Below the pieces are notes generated by a model. That model worked only from the letters and a program-made list of their open reading frames with translations, had not been told where the DNA came from and did not search any database. Shown one piece after another: positions 18,812 to 31,988 of a stretch of 64,000 nucleotides of DNA (its first letter is position 1; each line of letters begins with the position of its first letter). Position numbers and translations under genes: made by a program. The stretch covers positions 3,209,489-3,273,488 of the forward strand of contig OY282375.1 in NCBI GenBank assembly GCA_958295825.1, in the 5' to 3' direction. Source of the stretch: an uncultured Candidatus Entotheonella sp. GTDB taxonomy: Bacteria > Tectomicrobia > Entotheonellia > Entotheonellales > Entotheonellaceae.

Positions 18812-19738
18812 ATGACAGTTGACGCAACCCCGCTCCGGCCTCTCGCCCTCCTGCTCCTGTTCATTGCAACCTGCCCGGCCATCGCACCGGCTGACCCCCT
18901 CGAGACGAAAGAGAAACGGCGGCTCTGGGAGGTCCACACAACGCAGCGCTACCGAACGGCAGGTGATTTTCGAGACCGGGACGGCAGTCTCGCATGGTAC
19001 GAAAGCACGGTCGGCGTCACCGGCACCAGCTTCCTCCCAGGGCCGGGGCTGCTGAGAGCGGGTGTGAATTACGCACACACCCGGTTTGCATTCGCTTCGG
19101 ATACCCGGCTGGGCGCGGCGGGGTCAGAACCCTTCCGACACGTGCAAGAAGTTCGGTTGTCCGCCCAGCTTCTCACCCCATTGTCAAAAACGTGGAGCAG
19201 TCAAATTTTCGGCGCCGTGACCAGCGCCTTCGAGTCCGGGGCTGCGCCGGCCGACGCCCTCGGCGGCATCGCGGCACTGGGGGTGATGTACCGCTCTTCC
19301 GAGCGCTTATCCACCGGACTCGGCGCCCTTCTGCTGCGCCCGTTGGGAAATCGGGACATCACCGTTGTGCCCATCGCACTGGTCGATTGGCAGGTGACGG
19401 ATCGCTTGGTGCTGCGCAGCCGCCAGGACATCACGCTCACCTACCTGCTTGATCCCCGGCGACGCCTGTCGGTGGCAGCCGTGGCGTCGTTTTTTGACCG
19501 CAAGCAATTTCGGCTGGATGAAAGGGGCATGATTCCGGACGGCGTTGCCGAGCTCAAGGGGTTCGAGGTTGGCAGCCGGGTTACCTGGGAGCCATCCCCG
19601 GCACTCACGGTGCACGGAGCGGTTGAAGCGGCGCTCGGTCAGAATCTGCACCTGGAAAACGACGCCGGGCGAGAGATTGTCGATCTTGATCTGGAAGACG
19701 CGTTGCGGTTGAGCCTTGCAGTGGATTATCGCTTCTAG
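18812..19738 (+). CDS. Outer-membrane beta-barrel-like protein (DUF6268-like)
   Basis: The 308-residue product has a signal peptide (residues about 8-27, cleavage near APADP), alternating amphipathic strands and a C-terminal aromatic (LSLAVDYRF), all typical of outer-membrane barrels. Segments such as GAVTSAFESGAAP followed by LGVMYRSSERLSTGLGALL resemble DUF6268-type barrels. An AGGAG site precedes the ATG at 18812. The stop codon lies inside a short terminal-repeat element at 19735-19838, so the last residues may derive from, or be fixed by, that insertion. Function unknown. Confidence 0.65.
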   Translation: MTVDATPLRPLALLLLFIATCPAIAPADPLETKEKRRLWEVHTTQRYRTAGDFRDRDGSLAWYESTVGVTGTSFLPGPGLLRAGVNYAHTRFAFASDTRLGAAGSEPFRHVQEVRLSAQLLTPLSKTWSSQIFGAVTSAFESGAAPADALGGIAALGVMYRSSERLSTGLGALLLRPLGNRDITVVPIALVDWQVTDRLVLRSRQDITLTYLLDPRRRLSVAAVASFFDRKQFRLDERGMIPDGVAELKGFEVGSRVTWEPSPALTVHGAVEAALGQNLHLENDAGREIVDLDLEDALRLSLAVDYRF

Positions 19739-19838
19739 AGCATTTCCGTATCTAATGGAATTATCGAGGGACCAACTCGCAAAGCACAGCAATTTCGTGG
19801 TTTCGGATGCAAGTCAATCTACTCCGAATATGCTCTAG
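19735..19838. repeat. MITE-like element with terminal inverted repeats
   Basis: A 104-bp segment is bounded by CTAGAGCATTTCCG on the left and the inverted form of CTAGAGCATATTCGG on the right. It has no coding capacity and overlaps the stop codon of the barrel gene. Size and structure fit a miniature inverted-repeat transposable element; the parent element is not in the window. Confidence 0.55.
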
Positions 19839-19971
19839 CTATCCGGTCTCCATGCTGGTGAGTCTCGCAAGGAGGACGCCTTGGCTGGTGTCTGAGAGAT
19901 ATTTGACCATTATGTCTTGGGAGTGGTGGGCGAAGCTGGTACGTTTTTGCCAGCGGGTGCGGGACGCGGCG

Positions 19972-22029
19972 TCAGGATATGCCGAAACGGCTGAGGGCGC
20001 GCTCGGCACTGCGGCGCACCTGCGGGTTACCGTCACCCAGCAGATCGCGAAGCGCGGGCAAGGCGCGCTCGTCCGCCAAGTGGCTGAGGGCCAGGGCGGC
20101 GCTGTCGCGTAGCAACGGGTAGTTCTCGCGCAGGGCCGCGATGAGATGCGGCACGGCGCGGCGGTTGCCCTGGCGGCCCAGCGCCTCAGCGGCAATGCGG
20201 CCAACTTCCTTGTCTTCGTCGGTCAGCATGGGGATCAGTGCGTGCACCACGTCGGCCGCGGCCAGGTTGCCGAGGGCGCGGGTGGCAATCCAGCGCACGT
20301 CACTGTTGCCGTCGGCCAGTGCTTCGATCAGTACCGTAGCCGTTTGCGGCAGGGCGACGTCGGCCAGGGATTGCACGGCGGCGCTGCGGACTCTCCCCTC
20401 GACGTCGTGCAGCATGAAACGCAGAAGCGCCACCGCCAACGGAGTCGAGAAGCCGCCCAGGGCCGTTGCCATGCGCTGCCGTTCGACAATCCCGCAGGTC
20501 GCCAGCAGGCGGTGAAAAGGCGTCAGCAGCGTGACGGTCCACAGGTCGTCATCGGCCAGTGGAATCCCGTCCACGAGCCTGGCCAGAGCCGGGAGCCGGG
20601 CGCGCTGACCTTCATACACGTGCGAAAGAATGGCGGCGGTGAGACGTCGGATCTTCGCCCGTTGCCGCCGGGCAGTCGGATCGGGATGCAGAAACGATTG
20701 CAACGATGCCTGGATGCCCGTGTGGCCCGTCGTGTACCGCATGGTGTACGGATCGTGGTGCAACAAGCCGTAGCGTACGCCTTGCCCCAGCAGCTTTTCG
20801 AGGCCGGCGCGGAGGGCAGCGGGATCGGGCGGCGAGGCTTCATCGGTGCAGCGGATCATGAACTCTTCAACGCCAACCTGCTTGCCCGGCGGCAGAAACG
20901 CCCAGGCTTCCAGAAGCTCATCCCATAACGCTGTGGCGTCGGGATGGTCGCGGGCAATGCGGCTCAGAATGCGACTTACGAGGGCGTCGGGGTTGTCCCG
21001 AACGAGATCATGCAGGGTTTGCGAACCATCGTCAGCCGCCACGGCGGCCGCGGCGAGAAGAAGCCACGCCGGTGAACGAGCGTCGCGCACCGTGTCCAGC
21101 GTCTCCCGCCAAGGCGTCCGAATGGCGCTCGGCAGGCAGCGCGTCAACTGCCGGCACAGCCGTTCCTGCTCCTCGCCGGTCAGGGGTTCAAGGGCGCAAG
21201 TCGTCGGTTCGACCTCCCTCGACAACGCTTGCCGAACGGGCTCAACGGCCTCAGCAGGCCCGGCCCATATGACCAGCACTGGCATGCGAGCTTGATTCAG
21301 TGCCTCGATGAAAGACGCCCAAGCCGCATGGACAGATTCGGCCTGTACTGCGCCCGCCGGTAAGTCCCGCCCCCCATCCACCTGATCGATCACCACGACC
21401 AGCACCGCCTTGCCCGCTTCGATGTGATCGCGTATCGACACGATCAGGTCTGCCCATTTCTGTTGCGGATCTCGCCATGCCGCATCGCCCCCGCGATTCA
21501 GTCCTTCCAGCGCTACTGCCGCACCGGCCGCCCAGGGGTGTTGCCGCACACGCGCCAGCAGGCTCGCCAGCGGCGCCGCGCTCTGTCCTGACTGTGCCCT
21601 GTCCGTCCCGGCAATCATGCGGGTGAAGTCCGCATCGTCCCAGTTCAGCCCCTTCAGGCTACGCAGACGCCTGGTGTCGCGATACATCTTCTGCATAATC
21701 TGCTGGCTTCTTGCCCGCAAGCCGGCAAGCAGCGAGGCGAACACATCCTGCGCCAGCAGACAATCCGCCGCATTCACCTGCACCAGCAGCACCTCGGACG
21801 GCTGACAGCGCCGTGCCACGAATTCCTCCAGCAACGCCGATTTGCCACTCTCCGCCGGTCCCTGCACCACCACGAACGTCTGCCCGCCCCGGATCGCCTG
21901 TCGCAAGCCGGCGTCCAGCTCGGTCAACACCGCTTCCCGACCGATGAACGGCACCCGCAGCAGCGGCTTATGGCGCGTGCGGCGGCCTTTTGCCAGTAAG
22001 CTTTGAAGCCAGGGCAGGCGCATTGGCAC
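19972..22029 (-). CDS. AAA/STAND-type ATPase with C-terminal HEAT-like repeats
   Basis: The 685-residue protein opens with a short basic segment and FIGREAVLTELDAGLRQA, the entry to an AAA_16/ORC-like NTPase. Walker A is QGPAESGKSALLEE (about residue 57) and Walker B is AVLVVVIDQVDGG (about 215). A helical middle region of some 250 residues follows. The last ~160 residues are HEAT/PBS-lyase-like repeats: DVEGRVRSAAVQSLADVAL, then NSDVRWIATRALGNLAA, DKEVGRIAAEALGRQGN and NPQVRRSAERALSRFG. STAND ATPases with repeat sensors act in signalling or defence. Here the role is unknown. It follows nusB by about 50 bases on the same strand. Confidence 0.7.
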   Translation of the reverse strand: MPMRLPWLQSLLAKGRRTRHKPLLRVPFIGREAVLTELDAGLRQAIRGGQTFVVVQGPAESGKSALLEEFVARRCQPSEVLLVQVNAADCLLAQDVFASLLAGLRARSQQIMQKMYRDTRRLRSLKGLNWDDADFTRMIAGTDRAQSGQSAAPLASLLARVRQHPWAAGAAVALEGLNRGGDAAWRDPQQKWADLIVSIRDHIEAGKAVLVVVIDQVDGGRDLPAGAVQAESVHAAWASFIEALNQARMPVLVIWAGPAEAVEPVRQALSREVEPTTCALEPLTGEEQERLCRQLTRCLPSAIRTPWRETLDTVRDARSPAWLLLAAAAVAADDGSQTLHDLVRDNPDALVSRILSRIARDHPDATALWDELLEAWAFLPPGKQVGVEEFMIRCTDEASPPDPAALRAGLEKLLGQGVRYGLLHHDPYTMRYTTGHTGIQASLQSFLHPDPTARRQRAKIRRLTAAILSHVYEGQRARLPALARLVDGIPLADDDLWTVTLLTPFHRLLATCGIVERQRMATALGGFSTPLAVALLRFMLHDVEGRVRSAAVQSLADVALPQTATVLIEALADGNSDVRWIATRALGNLAAADVVHALIPMLTDEDKEVGRIAAEALGRQGNRRAVPHLIAALRENYPLLRDSAALALSHLADERALPALRDLLGDGNPQVRRSAERALSRFGIS

Positions 22030-22082
22030 CTCGTGGAATGGCGAAAGTCAATAGGGGAGAAGGCCGCCGACCGGCGCGGGCG

Positions 22083-22541
22083 TTATGCGGGAGGACTGGA
22101 AACGGGATCGGAAGCGACAACCGGAGCGTCTTCGGACGGCGCCATTTGATTCTTGATACGGTCGAGAATGCCGTTGATAAAGGACGGCGCGTCCTCGGCG
22201 CCGTAGCGCTTGGCCACCTCGATGGCTTCATTGATGGTCACGTTGGGGGGGATTTCCGGCATGAACAGCAGTTCGTAGATGGCAAACCGCAGGATGTTGC
22301 GCTCGACCAGGCCGATACGCTCCAGTGACCAGTTGGCGCTCCATTCCTGGATGAGGGCGTCGATCTCGTCACGAGAGGCGATCACACCGCGCAGCAGAGC
22401 GCCGGTGAACTCCCGCGTGTGCGCCGCCGTAAGCGTGTGCGCCCAAGAGCTGGCCAGCATCTCCTCGACGTCCGCGTGGGTGACTTCGACCGCGTACAAA
22501 AGCTGCAGAGCCGCCTCTCGTCCTCGGCGTCGTGTGGCCAT
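22083..22541 (-). CDS. nusB: Transcription antitermination factor NusB
   Basis: This 152-residue all-helical RNA-binding protein pairs with NusE (S10) at boxA during rRNA antitermination. It shows RRGREAALQLLYAVEV at the N-terminus, IGLVERNILRFAIYELLF in the core and VTINEAIEVAKRYGAEDAP then FINGILDRI at the C-terminal end. The ATG at 22541 is preferred to an upstream TTG at 22547. It follows ribH by 36 bases, the common ribH-nusB arrangement. A poorly conserved 15-residue tail follows the family core. Confidence 0.93.
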   Translation of the reverse strand: MATRRRGREAALQLLYAVEVTHADVEEMLASSWAHTLTAAHTREFTGALLRGVIASRDEIDALIQEWSANWSLERIGLVERNILRFAIYELLFMPEIPPNVTINEAIEVAKRYGAEDAPSFINGILDRIKNQMAPSEDAPVVASDPVSSPPA

Positions 22542-22577
22542 TTCCAAGACTCCGTTGCTTGCTGCGCTCGCAGCAGA

Positions 22578-23078
22578 TCAGCTAATACGCTCGCTGCCGC
22601 TCGCTGTGGCGTGCAGCTGGCGATACAGGTTCGCCATTTCCATGGCCGAAACGGCTGCCTCCCAGCCTTTATTCCCGGCCTTGCTGCCGGCGCGCTCGAT
22701 CGCCTGCTCCAGCGTATCGGTGGTCAGCACCCCGAAACTTACCGGCAGGCCACTGTTCAGGGCCGTATTGGCAATACCGTTGGCCGCTGCGGCAGCGATG
22801 TAGTCAAAATGCGGCGTGGCACCGCGAATCAGCGTGCCGAGGCAAATAATGGCGTCGCCGGCGTGCCCGTTGTCGACCAGTTTGCGCGCCATCAGGGGCA
22901 CCTCGAAGGAACCCGGCACCCGGTACACCGTAATCCCCTCGTCGCTGGCGCCGTGCCGCACCAAGGCATCTACGGCGCCGTCGAGAAGGCGCTCGGTAAT
23001 GAATTCGTTAAACCGGCTGACGATAATGGCGAACTCCAGGCCAGCGGCGGACAAGTGGCCTTCGACAAAACGGGGCAT
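22578..23078 (-). CDS. ribH: 6,7-dimethyl-8-ribityllumazine synthase
   Basis: The 166-residue enzyme condenses 5-amino-6-ribitylamino-uracil with dihydroxybutanone phosphate to lumazine, the penultimate step of riboflavin synthesis. Visible marks are [54 protein letters not shown] and [15 protein letters not shown] with the following [14 protein letters not shown]. The ATG at 23078 has AAGGAGAAGG upstream. It lies 53 bases after ribBA. No riboflavin synthase gene is found next to it. Confidence 0.95.
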   Translation of the reverse strand: MPRFVEGHLSAAGLEFAIIVSRFNEFITERLLDGAVDALVRHGASDEGITVYRVPGSFEVPLMARKLVDNGHAGDAIICLGTLIRGATPHFDYIAAAAANGIANTALNSGLPVSFGVLTTDTLEQAIERAGSKAGNKGWEAAVSAMEMANLYRQLHATASGSERIS

Positions 23079-23131
23079 GGCGATTTCCTTCTCCTTGCTG
23101 TCACACGCACCGGCACGCGCGGTGCTGGCGG

Positions 23132-24385
<1,254 letters not shown>

Positions 24386-24397
24386 CGCGTGCTCTCC

Positions 24398-25529
24398 TTA
24401 TCTACTGTCTGCCCGCGCGAACACGCGGCCCCAGGCCGGGTAGGCTTCCAGCATGACATCGCCGCCGATTTGCCGGCTCGTGAGGTCCCGCAATGACAAG
24501 GACTGTTCCATGGTATCGACCCCGCAAGGTCCGAAAACGCTGATGCCGTCGCCGCCGATGATCTTCGGCGCCACGAAAAACACCATTTTGTCAATCAGGC
24601 GTTGCTTAAGCAAGGCCGCCGTCAGCACCGCGCCGCCCTCCACAAGGAGGCTGGCGACGCCGCGTTCGCCGAGAACCGTGCACAGGGCGTCCAGATTCAC
24701 CCGGCCGTCACCGCAGGCCGGCAGGCGAATCACCTCGACGTCGCGTTCCTGCAAAGCTCGCACTTTGGCGTCAGTGGCCTGACCGGTGGTGGCGATCAAG
24801 GTACGTCTGTCTTGCGCCGCGTCGGCCACCTGCGCCATGGGGGCAAGTCGCAGGGTACTGTCAACCACGATGCGCAGCGGGTTGGCGCCGCGTTGGCCCG
24901 GCAGGCGTGTGGTGAGTTGCGGATCGTCCTGCAAGACGGTGCCGATGCCCACCAGAATCGCGTCGTTGGTATGTCGCAACTGGTGTCCGGCAGCGCGGGC
25001 CGCCTCGCCGGTTATCCAGCGCGAGGCGCCGCTGCGGGTGGCGATTTTACCGTCCAGGGTGATGGCGCTCTTGCTGGTGACAAAAGGCCGCCGCGTGGTG
25101 ACGTGCTTGACAAAGGCTTCGTTGAGTTGCCGGGCCTCGGCTTCGCAGACGCCAACGGTGACTTCGATGCCGGCGCTTTCGAGCCGTAACAAGCCACCGC
25201 CGTCGACTCGTGGATTCGGATCCCGCATGGCCACCACGACCCGTCCGACGTGCGCCTGCAGGATGGCATCGACACACGGCGGGGTCTTACCCGTGTGGCA
25301 ACACGGCTCCAACGTGACGTAGAGCACCGCCCCCTGGGCACGGCTCCCGGCCTCGCGCAGAGCGTGCACCTCAGCGTGCGGGCCGCCGAATCGCTGGTGG
25401 TATCCGCGCCCGACGACCTCGCCGTCTTTGACAAGGACGCACCCTACCAGCGGGTTGGGGCTGACCCAACCCGCACCGTCGGCGGCCAATTCCATGGCGC
25501 TCTGCATGTGACGCCTATCGGCATCCGCA

Positions 25530-25540
<11 letters not shown>
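24398..25540 (-). CDS. ribD: Bifunctional pyrimidine deaminase/reductase RibD
   Basis: The 380-residue enzyme carries out the second and third steps of riboflavin synthesis. The N-terminal deaminase has the zinc ligands in GPHAEVHAL and EPCCHTGKTPPC. The C-terminal reductase has FVTSKSAITLDGKIATRSG, AILVGIGTVLQDDPQLTTR and VASLLVEGGAVLTAALL. The ATG at 25540 overlaps the end of ppdK by 11 bases, implying coupled expression. The open frame extends upstream to 25609 without conservation. Confidence 0.94.
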
Positions 25541-28188
<2,648 letters not shown>

Positions 28189-28196
<8 letters not shown>

Positions 28197-29439
28197 TAGA
28201 ACTCCCACGTGCCTCGGGGCCGTCGAGCTGGAACGCCGCGTGCAGAACTCGCACCGCCAACTCGGCGTATTTGTCGTCGATGACACACGAAATTTTGATT
28301 TCCGAGGTGCTGATCATCACGATGTTGATGTTCTCCGCCGCCAAGGCGCGGAACATGCGTGCCGCCACGCCGGCATGGCTCTGCATGCCGACGCCGACGA
28401 TCGACACCTTGGCGATGCCGCTTTCCAGGGAAACGCTGTCGGCACCGATTTCCGCCAGGCTTTGGCGGGCGATGGCCAGCGTTTGCTGGGCGTCGGCGCG
28501 TGCCACCGTGAACGAAATGTCCGTCAGACCGCCCTCGCTGGCGTTTTGAATGATCATGTCCACCACGATGCCGGCCTCGGCGATGCGTCCGAACAGATTG
28601 CCGGCGATGCCGGGCCGGTCGGGCAGGCGGGTCAGGGTGACCTTGGCCTGGTTGCTGTCCGCCGTCACGCCGGTAACGACGACGCGTTCCATGTCCTGGT
28701 CAGGTCTGGTGACCAATGTCCCGCTTCCTTCGGCAAATGAGGATTTGACTCGCAACGGCACGTCGTGCGCCTTGGCGAACTCGACGGCACGGGCCTGCAG
28801 CACTTTGGCGCCCAAGCGCGCCATTTCGAGCATTTCATCGTATGAAACGCGGTCCAGGCGGCGGGCCTGCGGCACCAAGTTCGGATCGGCGGTGTAAACC
28901 CCGTCCACGTCGGTATAAATTTCGCAGCTGTCGGCCTTGAGGGCCGCGGCCAAGGCCACCGCGGTGAGGTCGGAGCCGCCGCGCCCCAGGGTGGTGAGTT
29001 CGTCGCTTTCGCTAATGCCCTGAAAACCGGCAACCACCGGGATGACCCCGGCCGACAGGTCTCGCTGCAGGCGTGTGGTGGTGATGCTGCGAATGCGTGC
29101 GTGTGTGTGGGTGCCGTCGGTGACGATGCCACCCTGCATGCCGGTGAAGGACCGGGCTACGCAACCGGCCTCTTGCAGGGCCATGGCGACCAGGGCAATG
29201 GACACCATTTCGCCGGTGGCGAGGAGCATGTCGACTTCGCGTGCCGCCGGCCTCGCGGTGACCTCCTGCGCCAGGCCGAGCAAGCGGTCGGTCTCACCGG
29301 CCATGGCCGATACGACCACCACGACGCGGTTACCGGCTTGCCGCACGCGCCGCACCCGCTCAGCAAGCGCCCGGATGCGGTCCACGTTCCCCACCGAGGT
29401 ACCGCCGTATTTCTGTACGACCAGTTCCACCGCCGCCAT
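28189..29439 (-). CDS. lysC: Aspartate kinase
   Basis: The 416-residue enzyme phosphorylates aspartate, the entry to lysine, threonine and methionine synthesis. The N-terminal kinase has [31 protein letters not shown] and [14 protein letters not shown]. The C-terminal third has two ACT domains ([20 protein letters not shown] and [19 protein letters not shown]), so feedback control by lysine or threonine is likely. The ATG at 29439 lies 4 bases after hom. Two other in-frame ATGs just upstream (29460, 29511 region) would overlap hom. Confidence 0.95.
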
Positions 29440-29443
29440 GCCG

Positions 29444-30763
29444 TCATGTTTCCATGGCATCTTCAACGCGGATACGGATGGTCTCGCCCTGCACCGCCGG
29501 CAGGCTGGCAACCGTCTGAAGCGCCCGCTGCACGCTCTGCTCGCGCGCCTCGTGCGTCATCATGACGACGGAAACCGGCGTACCCTGCGCGTGTGCCCGG
29601 CCCTTCTGCAGCACCGACTCGATGCTGATGTCGTGCTGGCCGAGGATGCCGGCGATGGCGGCCAGGGTGCCGGGCTGATCGAGCACCTGAAACCGCAGGT
29701 AGTATCGGCACACGACCTCGTCGATTTTTTGCAACGGGAGTTGTCGCAGGCTGTTTTCCTGATAGGCACGCGGCGGCACCCGGCCACTGCTGCCTTGCAG
29801 AATGTTACGCGCCGTGTCCACCACGTCGCCGACCACTGCGCTGCCCGTCGGCATGGCCCCGGCGCCGCGTCCGATCAGCATGCTGCGGCCCACGGCGTCG
29901 CCCTGGATGGACACCGCGTTGTGGACGCCGTTGACGTGCGCCAGCCAACTATCAAGAGCCACCAAGGCCGGATGAACGCGCACGTCGAGGTGCCCGCCGG
30001 CAGTTTTGGCGAGCGCCAATAGCTTGATGCGGTAGCCCAACTCGCGGGCATAGGCGATGTCCCGCCGGCTGAGGCTGTCGATGCCTTCGGTGTAGACCTG
30101 TTGGTGCGGCACCCACGAACCGAAGGCCAGCGAAGCGAGCAGAGCGATCTTCTGCGCGGCGTCGATCCCCGCGATGTCGAAATGCGGGTCGGCCTCGGCG
30201 TACCCCAAGGCTTGCGCTTCCTTCAGGACCTCGGCAAAATCGAGGTCTTCGTCGCTCATCTGGCTCAGGATGTAATTGCAAGTGCCGTTGATGATGCTGG
30301 CGATGGCGCCAAAGCGGTTGGCGACGAAGCCTTCCTTGATGATGCGGATTACCGGAATGCCGCCGCCGACGCTGGCCTCGAAGCCGATGTCGCGTCCCGC
30401 CGCGGCTGCCGCCTCGAAGACTTCCTGTCCGTGTTCGGCCAGGAGCGCCTTGTTGGCCGTCACCACGTGCTTGCCGGCCCTGAGGGCTTCCAGCAGGTAC
30501 GTGCGCGCCGGCTCGTAGCCGCCCATCAGCTCGACCACAATGTCGATGTCCGGATCGTGGATGACGGCTAATGCGTCGCCGGTCACCTGATTCGCCGACA
30601 GGGGCACCTCACTCGGGCGTTCGGGGTGCCGTCGCGCGGCGCGTTTCAGCACCAGGCGCGCGCCCAGCCGCTGCGTGATCAGCTCGGCCTGCTGCGCCAG
30701 GATGGTGGCCACGCCACCCCCGACGTTGCCCAGGCCGATGAGTCCTACCTGAATGGTTCGCAT
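29444..30763 (-). CDS. hom: Homoserine dehydrogenase
   Basis: The 439-residue enzyme reduces aspartate semialdehyde to homoserine. Domains in order are an NAD(P) Rossmann fold (IQVGLIGLGNVGGGVATIL), a catalytic domain (VTANKALLAEHG, SIINGTCNYILSQM, GYAEADPHFDIAGIDAAQK) and a C-terminal ACT domain (QVLDQPGTLAAIAGILG), which suggests threonine feedback. The ATG at 30763 was set by the Rossmann start; the long upstream frame to 31414 is antisense-like noise inside alaC. It sits between alaC and lysC; thrB and thrC are not nearby. Confidence 0.95.
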   Translation of the reverse strand: MRTIQVGLIGLGNVGGGVATILAQQAELITQRLGARLVLKRAARRHPERPSEVPLSANQVTGDALAVIHDPDIDIVVELMGGYEPARTYLLEALRAGKHVVTANKALLAEHGQEVFEAAAAAGRDIGFEASVGGGIPVIRIIKEGFVANRFGAIASIINGTCNYILSQMSDEDLDFAEVLKEAQALGYAEADPHFDIAGIDAAQKIALLASLAFGSWVPHQQVYTEGIDSLSRRDIAYARELGYRIKLLALAKTAGGHLDVRVHPALVALDSWLAHVNGVHNAVSIQGDAVGRSMLIGRGAGAMPTGSAVVGDVVDTARNILQGSSGRVPPRAYQENSLRQLPLQKIDEVVCRYYLRFQVLDQPGTLAAIAGILGQHDISIESVLQKGRAHAQGTPVSVVMMTHEAREQSVQRALQTVASLPAVQGETIRIRVEDAMET

Positions 30764-30786
30764 GGGTTTCCCGTCTCTCGTACCGT

Positions 30787-31968
30787 TCACAGCAGCATGC
30801 GCAGGCCGCGCAGGGCTTGGCGGGTGCGGTGGGCGTTCTCCACCAGCGCAAAGCGCACGTGGCCGTCGCCGCCTTCGCCGAACCCGATGCCGGGGGCCAC
30901 CGCCACTTTGGCTTGGTGCAGCACGTGTTTGGCGAACTCCAGCGAGCCCATGGCTTGATACGCCTCGGGAATTCCGGCCCACACGAACATCGTGCCCTGC
31001 GGCTTCTCCACCGGCCAGCCGATGCGCTGCAGCCCGTCGATCAGCGTGTTGCGCCGCTGGCAGTATGTCTCGCAGATGGCTTTGGCCTCCTCCGACAATT
31101 CGTTCAACGCCACCGTGCTGGCGATTTGTATCGGCTGAAAGATCCCGTAGTCCAGATAGCTCTTGATCTTGCGCAGTGCCCCCACCAGTTCCGGGTTGCC
31201 CACGGCGAAACCGACGCGCCAGCCGGGCATGTTGAAGCTCTTCGACAGCGAGAAAAACTCGATGCCGACCTCCATGGCGCCCGGCGCCTGCAGCAGGCTG
31301 GGTGCCTGGTAGCCGTCGAAAACGAGATCGGCATAAGCAAAATCGTGCACCACGATCAGTCCCATGTGGCGGGCGAAATCCACCACCTGGGCGAAAAAAT
31401 CGATGTCCACGCACATTGTCGTCGGATTGTGCGGGAAGTTGAGCACCAGGATTTTCGGGCGTGGCTGGTGCCGTTCGCAGGCCGTTTTAAGGCTCTCAAG
31501 CAGGTGTGCCGGGGAGGTGAAGGGCACGGGCAGCATGTCGCCGTTGGCAAACACGGGGCCGTACATGTGGATGGGGTAGGCCGGGGTCGGCACCAGCACC
31601 ACGTCGCCGGGATTGACGATGGCCCACATGAGGTGCGCGAAGCCTTCCTTGACGCCGATGGTCGCCACCACGTTGTCGTCGCTATCGACGTCGACCCCGA
31701 ACCGCCGGCGGTAGTAATCCGCGATGGCCAAGCGGAGCTTACCGATGCCGCGGGAGGCCGAATAACGATGGTTGTGGGGCCTGCGGACCGCCTCGCACAG
31801 CTTGTCGATGACGGGCTGCGGCGGCGGGTCGCTAGGGTTGCCCATGCCGAAGTCGATGATGTCTTCACCGGCGCGGCGGGCGGCAAGCTTGAGTTCGTCC
31901 ACGATGGCGAAGACGTAGGGGGGAAGGCAGTCAATGCGTGCGAAGTGCGGGGTGCCGTGCGTTCTCAA
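30787..31968 (-). CDS. alaC: Alanine transaminase (AlaC type)
   Basis: The 393-residue class I aminotransferase resembles E. coli AlaC, making alanine from pyruvate and glutamate. It shows DIIDFGMGNPSDPPP at the N-terminus, NFPHNPTTMCVD, VVHDFAYADLVFDG and the PLP-lysine block FFSLSKSFNMPGWRVGFAVG. The start codon is TTG at 31968 with AGGAG about 9 bases upstream; no better ATG gives the conserved N-terminus. It heads the alaC-hom-lysC order known from several proteobacteria, 23 bases before hom. Confidence 0.88.
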   Translation of the reverse strand: MRTHGTPHFARIDCLPPYVFAIVDELKLAARRAGEDIIDFGMGNPSDPPPQPVIDKLCEAVRRPHNHRYSASRGIGKLRLAIADYYRRRFGVDVDSDDNVVATIGVKEGFAHLMWAIVNPGDVVLVPTPAYPIHMYGPVFANGDMLPVPFTSPAHLLESLKTACERHQPRPKILVLNFPHNPTTMCVDIDFFAQVVDFARHMGLIVVHDFAYADLVFDGYQAPSLLQAPGAMEVGIEFFSLSKSFNMPGWRVGFAVGNPELVGALRKIKSYLDYGIFQPIQIASTVALNELSEEAKAICETYCQRRNTLIDGLQRIGWPVEKPQGTMFVWAGIPEAYQAMGSLEFAKHVLHQAKVAVAPGIGFGEGGDGHVRFALVENAHRTRQALRGLRMLL

Positions 31969-31988
31969 AAACTCAACTCCTGACCGCC

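Noticed and set aside
30787-31983. 388-codon plus-strand frame and the long N-terminal extension of hom to 31414
   Set aside because: Both overlap alaC, which is intact on the minus strand. The hom Rossmann motif begins right after ATG 30763.
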